Assembly: GCA_009746045.1 (NCBI GenBank)
Contig: RPFO01000978.1
Span: forward strand, 1 to 64,000
Reading direction: 5' to 3'
Length of the DNA: 64,000 nt
Origin: Mesostigma viride
Lineage: Eukaryota > Streptophyta > Mesostigmatophyceae > Mesostigmatales > Mesostigmataceae
Shown: positions 11,254 through 21,912 of the stretch, one piece after another
How the letters are laid out: each line of letters opens with the position of its first letter
Position numbering within the stretch: position 1 is the first letter of the stretch
Translations under genes and position numbers: made by a program
Notes under the pieces: model-generated
Told to the model about the DNA's origin: nothing
The model's database searches: none
Seen by the model: the letters and a program-made list of their open reading frames with translations, nothing else

Positions 11254-11640
11254 TTACTTGACCACCATGCGCCAGTGGTTGTCATACTTCTTTGCATACG
11301 GGTCCTGTGGGTCAGGGTTTCCGTAGTACGTCAGGCCGTCACCATACAAGGTGAAAACCTGGTATTTGGCCCAGTCCGCCGTTGTCAGCACCTCGGCATG
11401 CTTTGCCACAGTGCGCTGTGGCGGAAGCTCGAGAGGAGGGAGAGAAGGCTTGGACTTTTTCTTGGCTGGGCGGGTGGCCTGATCCGTTGGTGGTGGTGCT
11501 CCCGCGGCTGGGTTGCCGACCCCTGCTGCCCCCACCTGGTCGGCTGCCCCCCCCTTCCCACCACGTCAGCTGCCTCACATCCGGCCTTGTCCCAGGTTGC
11601 CTTCACTGCTCCAGCCTTCTTGCATCATGAGCAATATCTT
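11254..11640 (-). CDS. Probable host exon of unknown function
   Basis: A minus-strand frame at 11535-11254 encodes a Pro/Lys-rich stretch (PAKKKSKPSLPPLELPP), then a compact segment with VFTLYGDGLTYYG and PYAKKYDNHWRMVVK. It ends at a strong 5' splice signal (AAGTAAGT, about 11258). Upstream, another frame (KATWDKAGCEAADVV) runs back to about 11630 and can be joined only by a one-base change in the run of eight C at about 11547. It may be a downstream exon of the gene split by Copia B, since strand and position fit. I do not recognise the family. Confidence 0.4.
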
Positions 11641-11922
11641 GCAAATAAAGGGGGCAGCTGGGATATCGCCAAGAAATGAGCAAGACTGCTAGTTTCCAAC
11701 CCTTACATAATTCATGATCACCCGTTGCTGGGTGGTTACGCTGCATCATTTGGCTGCATGCGACGAAGAAGACCATTACATACTTTCGGCTCTTCCACGT
11801 CAAATTCTCACGGGGCCGGGCTGCATGCATACTCATGAAACAATCGAAACTCAGCAAACTAGTGCGACATGTACAAAATGCAGCAGGAAAAATACCGACA
11901 ATTATGATGGAAATAAACTTAC

Positions 11923-11953
11923 GCGCACAAGCGCGCGGTTGACCATGTACCCC
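11923..11953 (-). pseudogene. Distal piece of the host exon split by Copia B
   Basis: Immediately left of Copia B, the minus strand continues the frame that ends at 59169. After one copy of ACCCC is dropped, YRSKG is followed by YMVNRALVR and then a GTAAGT donor (revcomp of 11917-11922). The continuation is what a CENP-B-type HTH would have, which supports both the insertion point and the gene. Confidence 0.6.
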
Positions 11954-12473
11954 AGTTATTCTAGGACTTCAGGCCTAGACTATCAGTACACGTGGCGTTG
12001 TCCCCGTCTCCCAAGTGGGATACGGACATGGACGGTGGTGTAGTACACTGGACATATCTCTACTAGGGTTTAGATCCGCACGTGCCATATTGGGCACGTG
12101 GGTGCTAGATATTAGCACTGAGATATGTAGGGCACACGCACGTGGGTATTCACGTGGTAGGGTTTATGAGCTGTGATGCAGACCACAAGGTGGTTGCAGT
12201 GCTAGTCCTGTACGGAGGTCCTAGGGGAGGTCCAGGACCATCCACGTAGTGCTGTTAGGCAGCCGGTGCCTGTGGGCATCGTATCAGTCCTAGCTGGAGT
12301 AGATCTAGCTGGACGGAGCCAGCACCTCATTGGTTAGCACTAGTACAGGATAGCTAGGTTACCCTAACCTACGTGCCCATGCAATCCAGCTTGGCAAGCT
12401 TGCATGGATTGATATATGCCAGCCATTGCATAATCAAAAAGACGTTCGCATCCATTGCACGAGTGCTATAACT
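11954..12473 (+). repeat. 5' LTR of Copia B
   Basis: It matches 58649-59168 over its full length with no difference seen by eye. It contains several CACGTG hexamers (about 12078-12160), two of them in a short inverted arrangement around CCATATTGG. A TATA-like GATATATG lies near 12411, close to where the transcript should begin. Confidence 0.93.
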
Positions 12474-12523
12474 TGCATTTATAAAAACTCTCACAGTTTT
12501 TATCATCCTCTCTCATTTTTAAA

Positions 12524-13409
12524 ATGTCGAACGTTTCTGATCGTGAGGGCTCTTCGGAGTCAAGCCTGTCCCCATCGTCCGAAGATTTGGACTACCGGGC
12601 GGCAGTGCGGGGCCGGCAGGGTAGGAATGATCACGCTGGCAGCGATGCCGGCAGTGGTCGCTCGTCTTCGGACGAGGACCCGCGGTTCCTGGATCAGCTG
12701 GCGGCGAGGCCGCCGCTGTACAATGTATGGCGTCCCAATGCACCACCGGCTGAAGGGCAGCCCACGGCACCCGAGCTGGTTACGGGGCCGGGGAGGGTGG
12801 TGCCGGTACTGGGGGACATCCCGTCAGATGGCTACGACGAGGACGAGGACCTTGTGGATCTTGAGCTGCCGGAGGACAGGGAGAAGCGAGAAGAGCTGCT
12901 CCGCCGCGAGGCCGAGCGCATTCGGCAGGAGGCCCAGCTGCGCAAGGAGCTGGAGCAGCAGCGCGAGCTGGAGGCTCAGCGCGAGGCTCAGCTGCGGGCG
13001 GAGACTGAGATGGACAGAATAGCCCGGGAGCTCGCGGAGCGGCAGCTGGAGCGGGATCGAGTGGCGAGGGCGGGTTTGCGCGCGGGGCCGACAGGCGCGC
13101 GAGAGGCGCCCCCATACGTTCTCCGCAAGAAGAACGAGCTCTTCACCTTTGCGCACAGGCGCACAGCGCGCTCCTTTAGGCGCATGGCTGGGGATGTATT
13201 GCAGGAGACCGACTCCTCGGTGGAGATGCAGCCCGGAGCGCGGGGTGAGGAGCTGGTTTTGATGGACCCAGCTATGGTCGAGGCCGAGCGCCTGGCCAAG
13301 ATAGAGTACACCAGGCATTGCCAGCGGAAGGCGAAGCGGGCAATGGTGCGGTCCATGGCTGAGAACAGTTTGGCTAGGGAGCGTGCGGCCAGGGAGGCGC
13401 AGCATCGGG
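12524..13409 (+). CDS. gag: Copia B gag, N-terminal segment (cut by Copia C)
   Basis: It starts at ATG 12524, 50 bp after the 5' LTR. The first 100 residues are acidic and Ser-rich. A long Glu/Arg/Gln-rich coiled-coil follows (about residues 115-185; REAERIRQEAQLRKELEQQ). Copia C interrupts it at 13409 inside EAQHRE. The frame resumes at 21913 with LRRLRAKAHD when the TSD TCGGG is counted once. The stop seen at 13426 is Copia C LTR sequence, not a true end. Confidence 0.88.
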
Positions 13410-13864
13410 AGTTGGATGGAGACTAGGGACGACGAACAACTGCGAAAGCTGAGAGCGAATGATGATTGTATTACAATAATACAATGAGAGAGCGATGAAA
13501 GCTGAGGGCTCAGAATGGAACTGGGCAGACTCGGGTGCTGTGGCACTCCCCAGTGCTACGCCTATATGCCTATGGCGGTGCTACCTGCAGCACACGACCA
13601 GTGGACAAGTGTACACTGCAATGCCATGCGACCACGTCACTAGCATCCAGCTAAGACTCGGCCCGTCAGGCCCGGCTACACCGGACCTGGCGGGTCGAGC
13701 TAGCACCTAGGAACAGTCTGGCACTAACCGCACATCGGTCCACATGACACCTCAGTACCGTACACCCTGCCGTACTGTACTGAGGTGTCCCGCTCAGCCG
13801 CGGTAGGCAATACGCGGCGCGCAGGCCGGAAATCCGTGTGTCAGCCTAAGCATCTCATCTAACT
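13410..13864 (-). repeat. 3' LTR of Copia C
   Basis: It is a direct copy of 21453-21907. Visible differences are single bases near 13560 (ACGCC versus ACACC) and 13681 (CCGGAC versus CCAGAC). It contains short inverted segments such as ACCTCAGTACCGTAC/GTACTGTACTGAGGT at 13748-13787. Confidence 0.93.
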
Positions 13865-14929
13865 CCCATTATGTTTTCCTTTCAGGTTGAAGGCTAGCGA
13901 CTTCAAGCCTGACCCTGCCCAGCTAGGAGACTGACTCCAAGCTGACTGAGGTGCTGAGCAACTGACACCCATACTGCAACATCTGGACTGAAAAAGATGG
14001 GCCCCAGAACTCGTGCAATACTTGTGATGGCATCACGTTTAGCTCAACATGCCCGGGGAGTTCCTCCTCCTCGCGAGCTCACAAGGGAGATAGCTATGCC
14101 TGTCTGCCTATCCAGGGAGTGCACCACCAGCCAAGAGAGCCCTTGTAAAAAAATGCCAAGGTAACCGTTTAAGAGGTTCCATGTTGTTCCATCATCATCG
14201 CCCACTCAGAGAGAAAATACCCAGCCAGGCTGGGTCAACTGAGCTCAGGTTACCTGCAACCTGAGGAGTGACAGTGGACAGGTTTATTGCACCCTGCACT
14301 GTCCATGTTGTACCTGCACAACATGTGAGGACCAGCCACCCCTGCCCTGCACAGAGGGGGCTGAAGTCCGAGTGACAGGTGACAGGACTATGACATCCTG
14401 GACCTGGCCACATTGCACCTGCACAACGTGGGAGACCAGCCACCCCTGCCCTGCACATGGGTGACTGAAGTCCTGGTGACAGGTGACAGGAATATTTCAT
14501 CCTGCACCTGTGCTGAGCACGTTGTACTAGACAACATGACAGCACCCATGCCTTACTGCCACTGAACAGTAAGGCCAGGTGGCCCAGGATAGCCACAGTG
14601 AACTGGGGTCCTGGGTAACCACCTGTCAAGGGAGCTTTGACCCTCCACTTGAATGGGGGCACCTGAGCCACTGAGCTCAAGGCCATTCCACCAAGGCATA
14701 CGCCCTAGGGAATAAAGGTGTGAGATACATCCCATGCCCACCTATGAAGGTGTGCATAACGAAATTCCATGGTGTTGAGAAAATCAAAACAGATTTTATT
14801 GGGCATAGGGCACGCAGATGTATGAAAACAGACTCCAACCAACCCCCCTTGCTGGAAGCCACAACCTACCCCTTGGACCTGCCCAAGGGGTACTGGGTGA
14901 CCTAGGCGGCCCTGGTGAACAGGACCCTG
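13865..14929 (-). repeat. Copia C 3' non-coding region with about 103-bp tandem repeats
   Basis: Between RNase H and the 3' LTR there are roughly three imperfect copies of a unit of about 103 bp (14267-14540), recognisable by GACCAGCCACCCCTGCCCTG and GTGACAGGTGACAGG. No coding potential is supported. The polypurine tract is at the left end, next to 13864. Confidence 0.65.
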
Positions 14930-16357
14930 CTAGGCGTCCCCCCTATGGGGCAGGGTTGCCTGCTTGCCATAGGGGTTCATCAAGTGGTACAACAGCTGAT
15001 ATTGTTCAGCTGCCTGCTGAGGCACTTTAGTGAGTGCATCAGCAGCGTTGTGTTTGTCCTCCACGTGACGGGTGGACTCCCAGTAGGTGGACTCCTGTTT
15101 CAGGACCACCCAGTCAAGATCAGTGTGGACAGCATAGGGGTTAGCAAGGAAACTGAGGACTGACTGACTGTCAGTGAGCAAGTGTGCCACCACCCCAGCA
15201 TTGCTGCCTGCTTGCATCTGCAACCAAACCAGCACATGATTCAAGTACCTGGCATGAAGCACTGCTGACACCACTGCCCTGCACTCAGCAGCATTGCTGC
15301 TGACAGCCTTGCGTCTATGCAACCGGCTGTACCATGAAATGAGAGACAAGGGTGCATCATCATTCTGCACAAAATACAAGCCTGACTCCCTTGCCTGCAT
15401 CTTGGTAATCTGCCTGGACTCCATGGAACTATCCATCATAGCTTGGATGTGAATGGTTTTGTGGAGATCCAAGGAGTGCAAGATAAGGGGAGGGCCCTCC
15501 TGGAGAGTTTTGGTGATGGCTTTGTGACCTACTTGCATCAAGACATCATCATCAACTCTGCTAACCACAGCCAGGTGAGGTGCACACGTTGAGCACAACC
15601 ACCCCAGCTTGCCTCTAATGGTAGGACAGGCTCCAGGTTTGATTTTTGTTTGCAAAACCTCCAAGCAGCTGTGCATGTAATCATTGGGAGAGTAGAGTGC
15701 ACACACCCACTGGTTTTGATGCTGCTGGAGTTGTAACATTGTGCCACAAAATTTTATGGCAGTGGTGCCCAGCTCTACTTGCTTGCCAATCTCAAAATGC
15801 TGTGACACTTGTTGAATAAAATCATCCACAGCACGCCTTGGCCCAGCAATCAGCTGATCATCCCCATGCCACACAAAGGTGAGAATGCCATGAGGGTGTG
15901 GGACCACAAAGAAGCAAGGGTCTATGTCATCATATCTAGCCCCTAACTTTTCAAACACAGCCTGAGCTGACATCCTGAAAATGCGAGGAGCTGATTGCAG
16001 CCCTTCAACACCTATGTTAGCTTTCAGGTACTGCTGAGGGATGTGTTTTGCCCAAACTCTGGGAGTGGAGACTACGTACACCTGACCATGCCACACTTGT
16101 TGTGCTATCTCAGGTGAGCCTTTCAGGAAAGCCCTTTTAATGTCTGTAGCCTTACAGATATAGTCATCCCCATCATTGAGATGACCCACAAAGACAGACA
16201 GCAAGATTTTTAGGGATGTTTGCTGAATGCCTGGCGTGTACAACTCTGCCTCTGTCAGATCAGTGGTGCCCTTGAACTCTGTCACACAAGGTCTAGCATG
16301 AAAGATGACTGACCCATCTGCTGCTGGCTTATGTTTACACACAAACTTCAGGCGCAA
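14930..16357 (-). CDS. pol: Copia C reverse transcriptase and RNase H
   Basis: A 475-codon frame. RT motif A is ATDIKRAFLKG, then GVEGLQSAPRIFR, then the catalytic box HGDD at residue 164 (15857-15868) in place of YVDD. RNase H follows with MMDSSMESR, SNAAECRAVVSAVLHARYLNH, LLTDSQSVL and HNAADALTKVP. The true N-terminus lies in the frames at 16348-16719 and 16701-19427; a one-base shift near 16350 separates them. It is close in sequence to the same part of Copia B, so the HGDD box is shared and not a chance mutation. Confidence 0.9.
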   Translation of the reverse strand: MRLKFVCKHKPAADGSVIFHARPCVTEFKGTTDLTEAELYTPGIQQTSLKILLSVFVGHLNDGDDYICKATDIKRAFLKGSPEIAQQVWHGQVYVVSTPRVWAKHIPQQYLKANIGVEGLQSAPRIFRMSAQAVFEKLGARYDDIDPCFFVVPHPHGILTFVWHGDDQLIAGPRRAVDDFIQQVSQHFEIGKQVELGTTAIKFCGTMLQLQQHQNQWVCALYSPNDYMHSCLEVLQTKIKPGACPTIRGKLGWLCSTCAPHLAVVSRVDDDVLMQVGHKAITKTLQEGPPLILHSLDLHKTIHIQAMMDSSMESRQITKMQARESGLYFVQNDDAPLSLISWYSRLHRRKAVSSNAAECRAVVSAVLHARYLNHVLVWLQMQAGSNAGVVAHLLTDSQSVLSFLANPYAVHTDLDWVVLKQESTYWESTRHVEDKHNAADALTKVPQQAAEQYQLLYHLMNPYGKQATLPHRGDA

Positions 16358-16719
16358 GTGCTTGCACCCTGCAGGCTTTTTGTCAATAGGTGTGACAGGG
16401 GAGTATGAGAAGGACTAAGAGGATCTGGCACTACCCATTCTTCCCTGGCCTTGTTAAAGGCCTCCACCCATTTTAGGAATCCTATGTGTGTGCGACAGTC
16501 TTGCTCTATCTGTTCATAAGAAAGAGGAGACATTTTAGCCACATCATGCTTGCCCAATCCAAATGAGTTGGGATGAAGTTTTTGGTTGTGAACCAGGTCT
16601 GCCACACAGGGTTCTTGCCCTGGGGCATACTTGGGTGTAGCAAATTTTACAGAAGCAATGTTGGTGTTAAGAAGTTTTTCAAGAGAAATTTTGAAATGAT
16701 TCAGATCAACACCACCCAT
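16348..16719 (-). CDS. pol: Copia C pol segment linking protease-like and RT domains
   Basis: It aligns by eye with Copia B sequence between the two domains (DLVHNQKLHPNSFGLGKHD; REEWVVPDP). The frame is offset from both neighbours, which overlap it by about 10-20 bp, so two single-base shifts are needed for a continuous polyprotein. It contributes the RT N-terminal region. Confidence 0.75.
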   Translation of the reverse strand: MGGVDLNHFKISLEKLLNTNIASVKFATPKYAPGQEPCVADLVHNQKLHPNSFGLGKHDVAKMSPLSYEQIEQDCRTHIGFLKWVEAFNKAREEWVVPDPLSPSHTPLSHLLTKSLQGASTCA

Positions 16720-18689
16720 GTCCTGGATGGATAGTCTATCACTGGATATGAGACACCAGGGTAACAGAGAAAAGGATCCCCCAACAAAGCATTCCCTTTA
16801 TAACCTTCCAATACCTGAAAAGGAGTGGGGATACCGAGTATAGTCAACATGACCTGACCTAATACCTTGAGGGATGACTGCCCTGAGAAATCAGCCACAT
16901 GGTGCCAGGGTGAAGGTTCCAAAGGCAAATGGGGCACAGCCAGGGCACTGATAATGCTGACCTGGGCTTGTGTGTCCACTGCAACCATAAATGGGCTATT
17001 GTCATTCTGCCCAACCTTCCCCACCTTAGCTGATCCTGCAGCAGTTTGAGCTTTGGCTCTATGAGCTGCTTGTAAAATGCGAACAGCGTCTGCTAGGCTG
17101 CGTTTGGAAGGTGCAGCTAGTGGCTGAGCTATGTTCACACTTGTAGAGGTGATAGGTTGCTGATCACCTGTTTTGCCAATGTGACCCTCTGCTGCAGGGG
17201 GCCAATCCTGCAGTGACTGCCTGCAATCATCAAGGGTGACCTGGGTGTCACAGTGGGTGTGGCTCTCACACTCACCAGTGGGTGTTCCAAACAACCACTC
17301 ACTGGGCAACGCTGGGATGCCAGGCAACTGTACAGGGCTGTCGGCCAACAGCTCTTCCTCCTCTGCCACGTCTGACACAGTTGGAAAATACAATTTCATC
17401 CTGTGAGGTGAACACCTGTGAATTTTTCCCGTGTCATTGTGTTTAACTAACACTGTCCTGCCAGTGGTGTTAAACTTTAGGATGGTGGCTGGCCCATGCC
17501 AGGTACCCACCTTGCCTAGTCCCGACTCCTTGTAGAATAGGACCTGATCCCCTTCTCTGAAGGTGGGACGTGGATGCTTTGCATCCTTGACAGCTAACCT
17601 GCTAGCTGTCTGTGCTCGCTGTGCGTTGTAGAGGGCTAGTACCTCAGGTGGATAAATGCCTGCATGCAATCCATCTGGTGTAATGACCACCCCTTGTGGG
17701 GTTTTCATGAGTGGCCTCCTGTTGAGGACTTGGCACAACCTGGTGGACCACAGAGCTCTGTCAGCATAGGACCCACTGTCAGCCAGCAGATTGCCATCTT
17801 CTTTGGCTACAAGGGTTTTAATGGACCTGATGGCCCTTTCAATAATGCCTTGCCTCTCATGATCTTCTAGCCCAGCCAGATCAATAGCCTCACACCCTGG
17901 TTCATTGGCAAGACATGTGAACTGCTGATCCAGTAACAATGCCTCCACAGGGTAGTACCTGGCCTGAGCAATCAAGAGAGCCCTGAGCAACTGTGTCTTG
18001 TCCATTCCAGGTAATGGTTCAATGGTTGTGTACCTTGACCATGCATCTTTAAGTGCCAAGTAAGATTGTCCTTTGATATGAAAGACATCTCCTACCACCC
18101 TGCCCTTGCTCTTAGGTGGGGTAGCTACATGCCACTTAGGGGGTTTGGGTGCATTGAACTGACAATGCTGGCAGTGGGATCTGACCACCTGGCATGCACG
18201 TCTGAGTGCTGCCCCCCCTATTGCTGCTGCCACCACCTCTGCACTCACTTCATGCCCATAAAGGAAATGCAACTGCAAAGCAAGCTCCTGAAAACTGATC
18301 TGAGCATCCTCTGCTGGGGACACTCTGCACACCTTGGGAACCATAGATGTGAAGGTTGGTTTAGAGACATAATCTTCTGAAACCAGCTGTAGCACCTTTC
18401 CAGAACTGCTCACTGCTCTGACAGTGGGGCATGCAGAAGAAGAAGGTGAAGCAGGCACACTCAAGCCAGCATGAGAGGGAGACTCACACTTCTTGCCGTA
18501 AGGAGGCCGCTTGCAGTCCTTGGGGTCACCGTGGGGCGGCCCGTGGCACTTGTGGCACAGGACGTCCAAATGCCCCAGCTCGTCCACGTTCTTGCGGCAG
18601 GTGGGCCGCAGGTGGTACTTCATGCCACAGCGGGTGCACCGCTGAGAAGACTTGTCCTCCTTGTCCTGCTTCTTGTTGTTGTTGTTGTT

Positions 18690-18737
<48 letters not shown>

Positions 18738-19427
18738 ACTGTTGTTGTTGTTGTTGCTGGAGCTGCCCCCCTTGGAGGGAGACTGCCCCTTACCCTTGCC
18801 CTTGCCCCAGCCCCTGCCCTTGCCCTTGCCCTTGCCCTTGCCCTTGCCCTTGCCCTTAAACATTTGTCCCAGCAGGGACTTGACTTCTGCCATAGTGACA
18901 GGTCTCTTGCTCCTGTCTTCCCTCTCCCTATCCTCCTCCTCCCTCTCTTCCCCCCTGACCCTCTTTACAGAGGTGCCCATGGCCCCCTGGCTAAGGGGAG
19001 CCAAGGCCAGCTTGATATAATCCAATGCCTCCTTCATGTCCTCCCAGTACTTTGCCATTCCTGTTGCAAGCATGGCGTAGGTGTTTTTGTCAAGTTTGAG
19101 TTTCTCAAGGAAGGAACGCAGCAAGAACTTGTGATCTAGCTGCTGGACATCAGGACGTGCTTTGATGGCTAGCTCATATTTCTTTGTCTCAGCCACATAG
19201 TCCACTGATGTGACCCTGTATTCCTCTACCCACCTGAATGCCCCATAGATGTCCACAGATGAGGGGGTGGAGAGGAGGTCAGTTAGCTCCTTCATGAAAG
19301 CCTCCCAAACTGCCCTAGCCTGCGTGTCCTGCCACTTGGGATACCTACGCTGGAAGACAAGAATGAGATTCTGAATCTGAGAAGAGGACTGATGGTAAAA
19401 TCCCCCTGCATGAGAGATCCAAACCAA
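16701..19427 (-). CDS. gag-pol: Copia C gag C-terminus, integrase and protease-like domain
   Basis: A 908-codon frame. Residues 1-150 are capsid-like helices; a Lys/Gly-rich repeat (KGKGKGKG) and a long Asn run encoded by an AAC microsatellite (18679-18760) follow. Two zinc clusters come next (CTRCGMKYHLRPTC, then CHKCHGPPHGDPKDC). The integrase has an HHCC site (LHFLYGHE; CQHCQ) and a DDE core (GDVFHI, LDQQFT, GIIERAIRS). An SH3-like tail (FREGDQVLFYKE) precedes the protease-like segment: VDTQAQVSII with Asp818, then NALLGDPFLCYPG. The protease-like domain is after, not before, the integrase. Confidence 0.88.
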
Positions 19428-21407
19428 TTCTTGACATTCAGTTCCTCCCTAGCCAGCTGCAGAGAGAGAAGTGCATGATTCCCCTGCTCCCTAGTATACC
19501 CCTCAGGCAGCCCCCTGACATTAATCCTATCCACAGGACGGTTTTCATTGTAAGTGGGCAACCTAGAGGGGGATGCAGGGGGAGAGGGAGAAGATGGTGT
19601 TGCTGCTGCAGCATTCACAGGAGAGACCTGCTGAGAGGGAAGTGCTACTTGAGTGAGCTGAGCAGGATGGGCAAACATGGGCTGTGTAGGAGGGTTAGAC
19701 AACATAGGGGTGGGCTGGTGGGGGTGTGAGTGTGTGTCACTTCCCGCCTCCTGCTGCGGGCCTCCTCCCAATCATGGAAGGTGGGAGAGAGGGACACGTC
19801 ATCGTCAGTAGGGTTAGTAAGATTGTGATGCAACCAGGTAGGCAGAGTTAGCCACCTACCCGCCCCTCTCAGGATGGCGTTGTGTAGGAGCTCCAGCAAA
19901 CGCACCAGACGCACCCTGCTGCCCTGCACCCTCCTCCCTGAGAGGAGAGCCTGCAGGGCAGGCAGCAGGTCGTCGCACACCCTGCGTGTGCCCTCTTGGA
20001 GGTTGGGCAGGCCCAGGATGTGCGTGATGATTGCACACACCAGGCTGCCCGCCTCCGCGACATGCATCTGCTGGCTCCTGTCGGCCAGCCCACGGAAGGA
20101 GGCTGTGGCTGTCTGTATGGCACGCCACACGGCCTCATCACCAGGGTGATGAAGTCGCGACCTTGCAGGTCGCCCTCCAGCAGTGCTGGTTGCTGCCCAG
20201 CTGCGGTGGGACCCTGGGGCCCCTCCGGCCCTGCCAGGGACTTGTCCTTGGTGCGACTAGAGGGGGCCTGCCCCCCAGAGCCGCTGGAGGTGCCCGTGAC
20301 ACCCTCCATGGGGGCTGCATCCCCCGCCAGCGCCGGAGGCGCCGGCGTCGCTGCCGGGGTCCCTGCGACCCCGGGCGCTTGTGTCGCCGCCGGGGTCCCT
20401 GCGACCCCGGTGGCCTCCTCAGCCACCTGGCCCCCCACGCGGGGCGGGGGAGCCTGCGGCTGAGGTTGGACCCTCTGACCTGCCAGAGGGTCCTGGGTGG
20501 CTTCACCACCCATGGGCGTGTTGGGGGCGTCTGCCGCCCCGCGCTCCGTCGCAGGCGGCATCGCAGCCGCCTCACGCCTATCCGGGCCCCAGCCAACTGG
20601 CGTGACTTGGGGCCACGGCCCCAACGGAGTCAGCGCGATCTCTTGTCTGGCGACCACGCGCAGCGCCTCTCTCTGGCGCTGCCTGGACGCCCACTGATCA
20701 ACAGTGCCGGGTTGTGCCTCGGCCGATTGGCGAAACAGTACAGCCAAACTGCCACCTGAACCAGTGGACTGCATCCTAAACGCCCCTCGATCATCGTGTG
20801 CACCCGATGAACCTCTATCGCGTGGATCTCCTCATCTGGAAGCAGCTGAAAACGTTGATGTAAGATCCGGCCGTTCACCGAAATGAACGCCGGGATGTCG
20901 TCCTCCCCAAGGGGGAGAAAATGGGGTGGGCGCCCGAACGCGACCGGGGGCGGAACATGTTCCCCATACCGGTCAATGTCCATGGTGGCCATCTGTCGGC
21001 CCACGGAAAGGTTGCCAGACGTCGCAGGTGTCTGCGACGAAAGCTCAAGCGAAGGCCGAGGCCTCGCAGGCTGCACCTCGCCATCCTCCTCGAGGAATCA
21101 CTCCGCTCACGACCCCCGTCACCTGCGACGGGGGAACGTCGTGCCCGGGGGACCTGCCCCCCAGGTGCCATGGCGGACGAACCGCCAGTGGCAAACGGAC
21201 GACCGCTCGCCATCCCCGGGCGCCGGGCCCCACCTGCGGGCCCCGACGCCTGGGTTGGTCAGCGACCACCGTGCGGAAGGTGACGTTGGGCGTCACCCTC
21301 GCATCGTTGGTGGAGGGCGTGCCCTCCGGCGAAAGGCGGGGTGAGGTGCGCCTGGCAGGCGCCTTCCCCTTGTTGTTGTTGCCGTTGTTGCCGTTGTTGG
21401 AAGCCAT
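19292..21407 (-). pseudogene. gag: Copia C gag N-terminal half, multiple frame breaks
   Basis: The likely start is ATG 21407 (MASNNGNNGNNNKGK), 46 bp inside the 5' LTR. The reading passes through frames ending at 21045, 20875, 20630, 19869, 19645 and 19292. Segments are Pro/Ala/Gly-rich with Arg-rich patches; a conserved-looking helical part is at 20130-19860 (ITHILGLPNLQEG; LLPALQALLSGRR). At least four frame changes are needed to reach the 16701-19427 frame. Runs of G or C sit near several breaks, so sequencing indels are possible. No other function is visible. Confidence 0.6.
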
Positions 21408-21452
21408 ATCTTTTTTTTTGCTTGTAAAAAAAATATCGAACTTTTCAGTCCA

Positions 21453-21907
21453 AGTTGGATGGAGACTAGGGACGACGAACAACTGCGAAAGCTGAGAGCG
21501 AATGATGATTGTATTACAATAATACAATGAGAGAGCGATGAAAGCTGAGGGCTCAGAATGGAACTGGGCAGACTCGGGTGCTGTGGCACTCCCCAGTGCT
21601 ACACCTATATGCCTATGGCGGTGCTACCTGCAGCACACGACCAGTGGACAAGTGTACACTGCAATGCCATGCGACCACGTCACTAGCATCCAGCTAAGAC
21701 TCGGCCCGTCAGGCCCGGCTACACCAGACCTGGCGGGTCGAGCTAGCACCTAGGAACAGTCTGGCACTAACCGCACATCGGTCCACATGACACCTCAGTA
21801 CCGTACACCCTGCCGTACTGTACTGAGGTGTCCCGCTCAGCCGCGGTAGGCAATACGCGGCGCGCAGGCCGGAAATCCGTGTGTCAGCCTAAGCATCTCA
21901 TCTAACT
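21453..21907 (-). repeat. 5' LTR of Copia C
   Basis: It is the partner of 13410-13864. The outer edge CTAACT (plus strand) is followed by TSD TCGGG at 21908-21912, after which Copia B gag resumes. Confidence 0.93.
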
Positions 21908-21912
21908 TCGGG

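Larger units (their letters stand above)
13410..21907 (-). mobile_element. Copia C: Ty1/copia element inserted in Copia B gag
   Basis: This 8.5-kb element has 455-bp LTRs (13410-13864, 21453-21907) that differ at two sites by eye, and TSD TCGGG (13405-13409, 21908-21912). LTRs read AGTTGG...CTAACT. On the minus strand the polypurine tract GAAAGGAAAACATAATGGG touches the 3' LTR, and TGGACTGAAAAGTTCG follows the 5' LTR as a candidate primer-binding site ending in the complement of CCA. The order is gag, integrase, protease-like, RT, RNase H. It is related to Copia B at protein level throughout, but is clearly a different family. Confidence 0.95.

Noticed and set aside
13410-13426. Stop of Copia B gag at 13426
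   Set aside because: It lies in the Copia C LTR; the frame continues at 21913.
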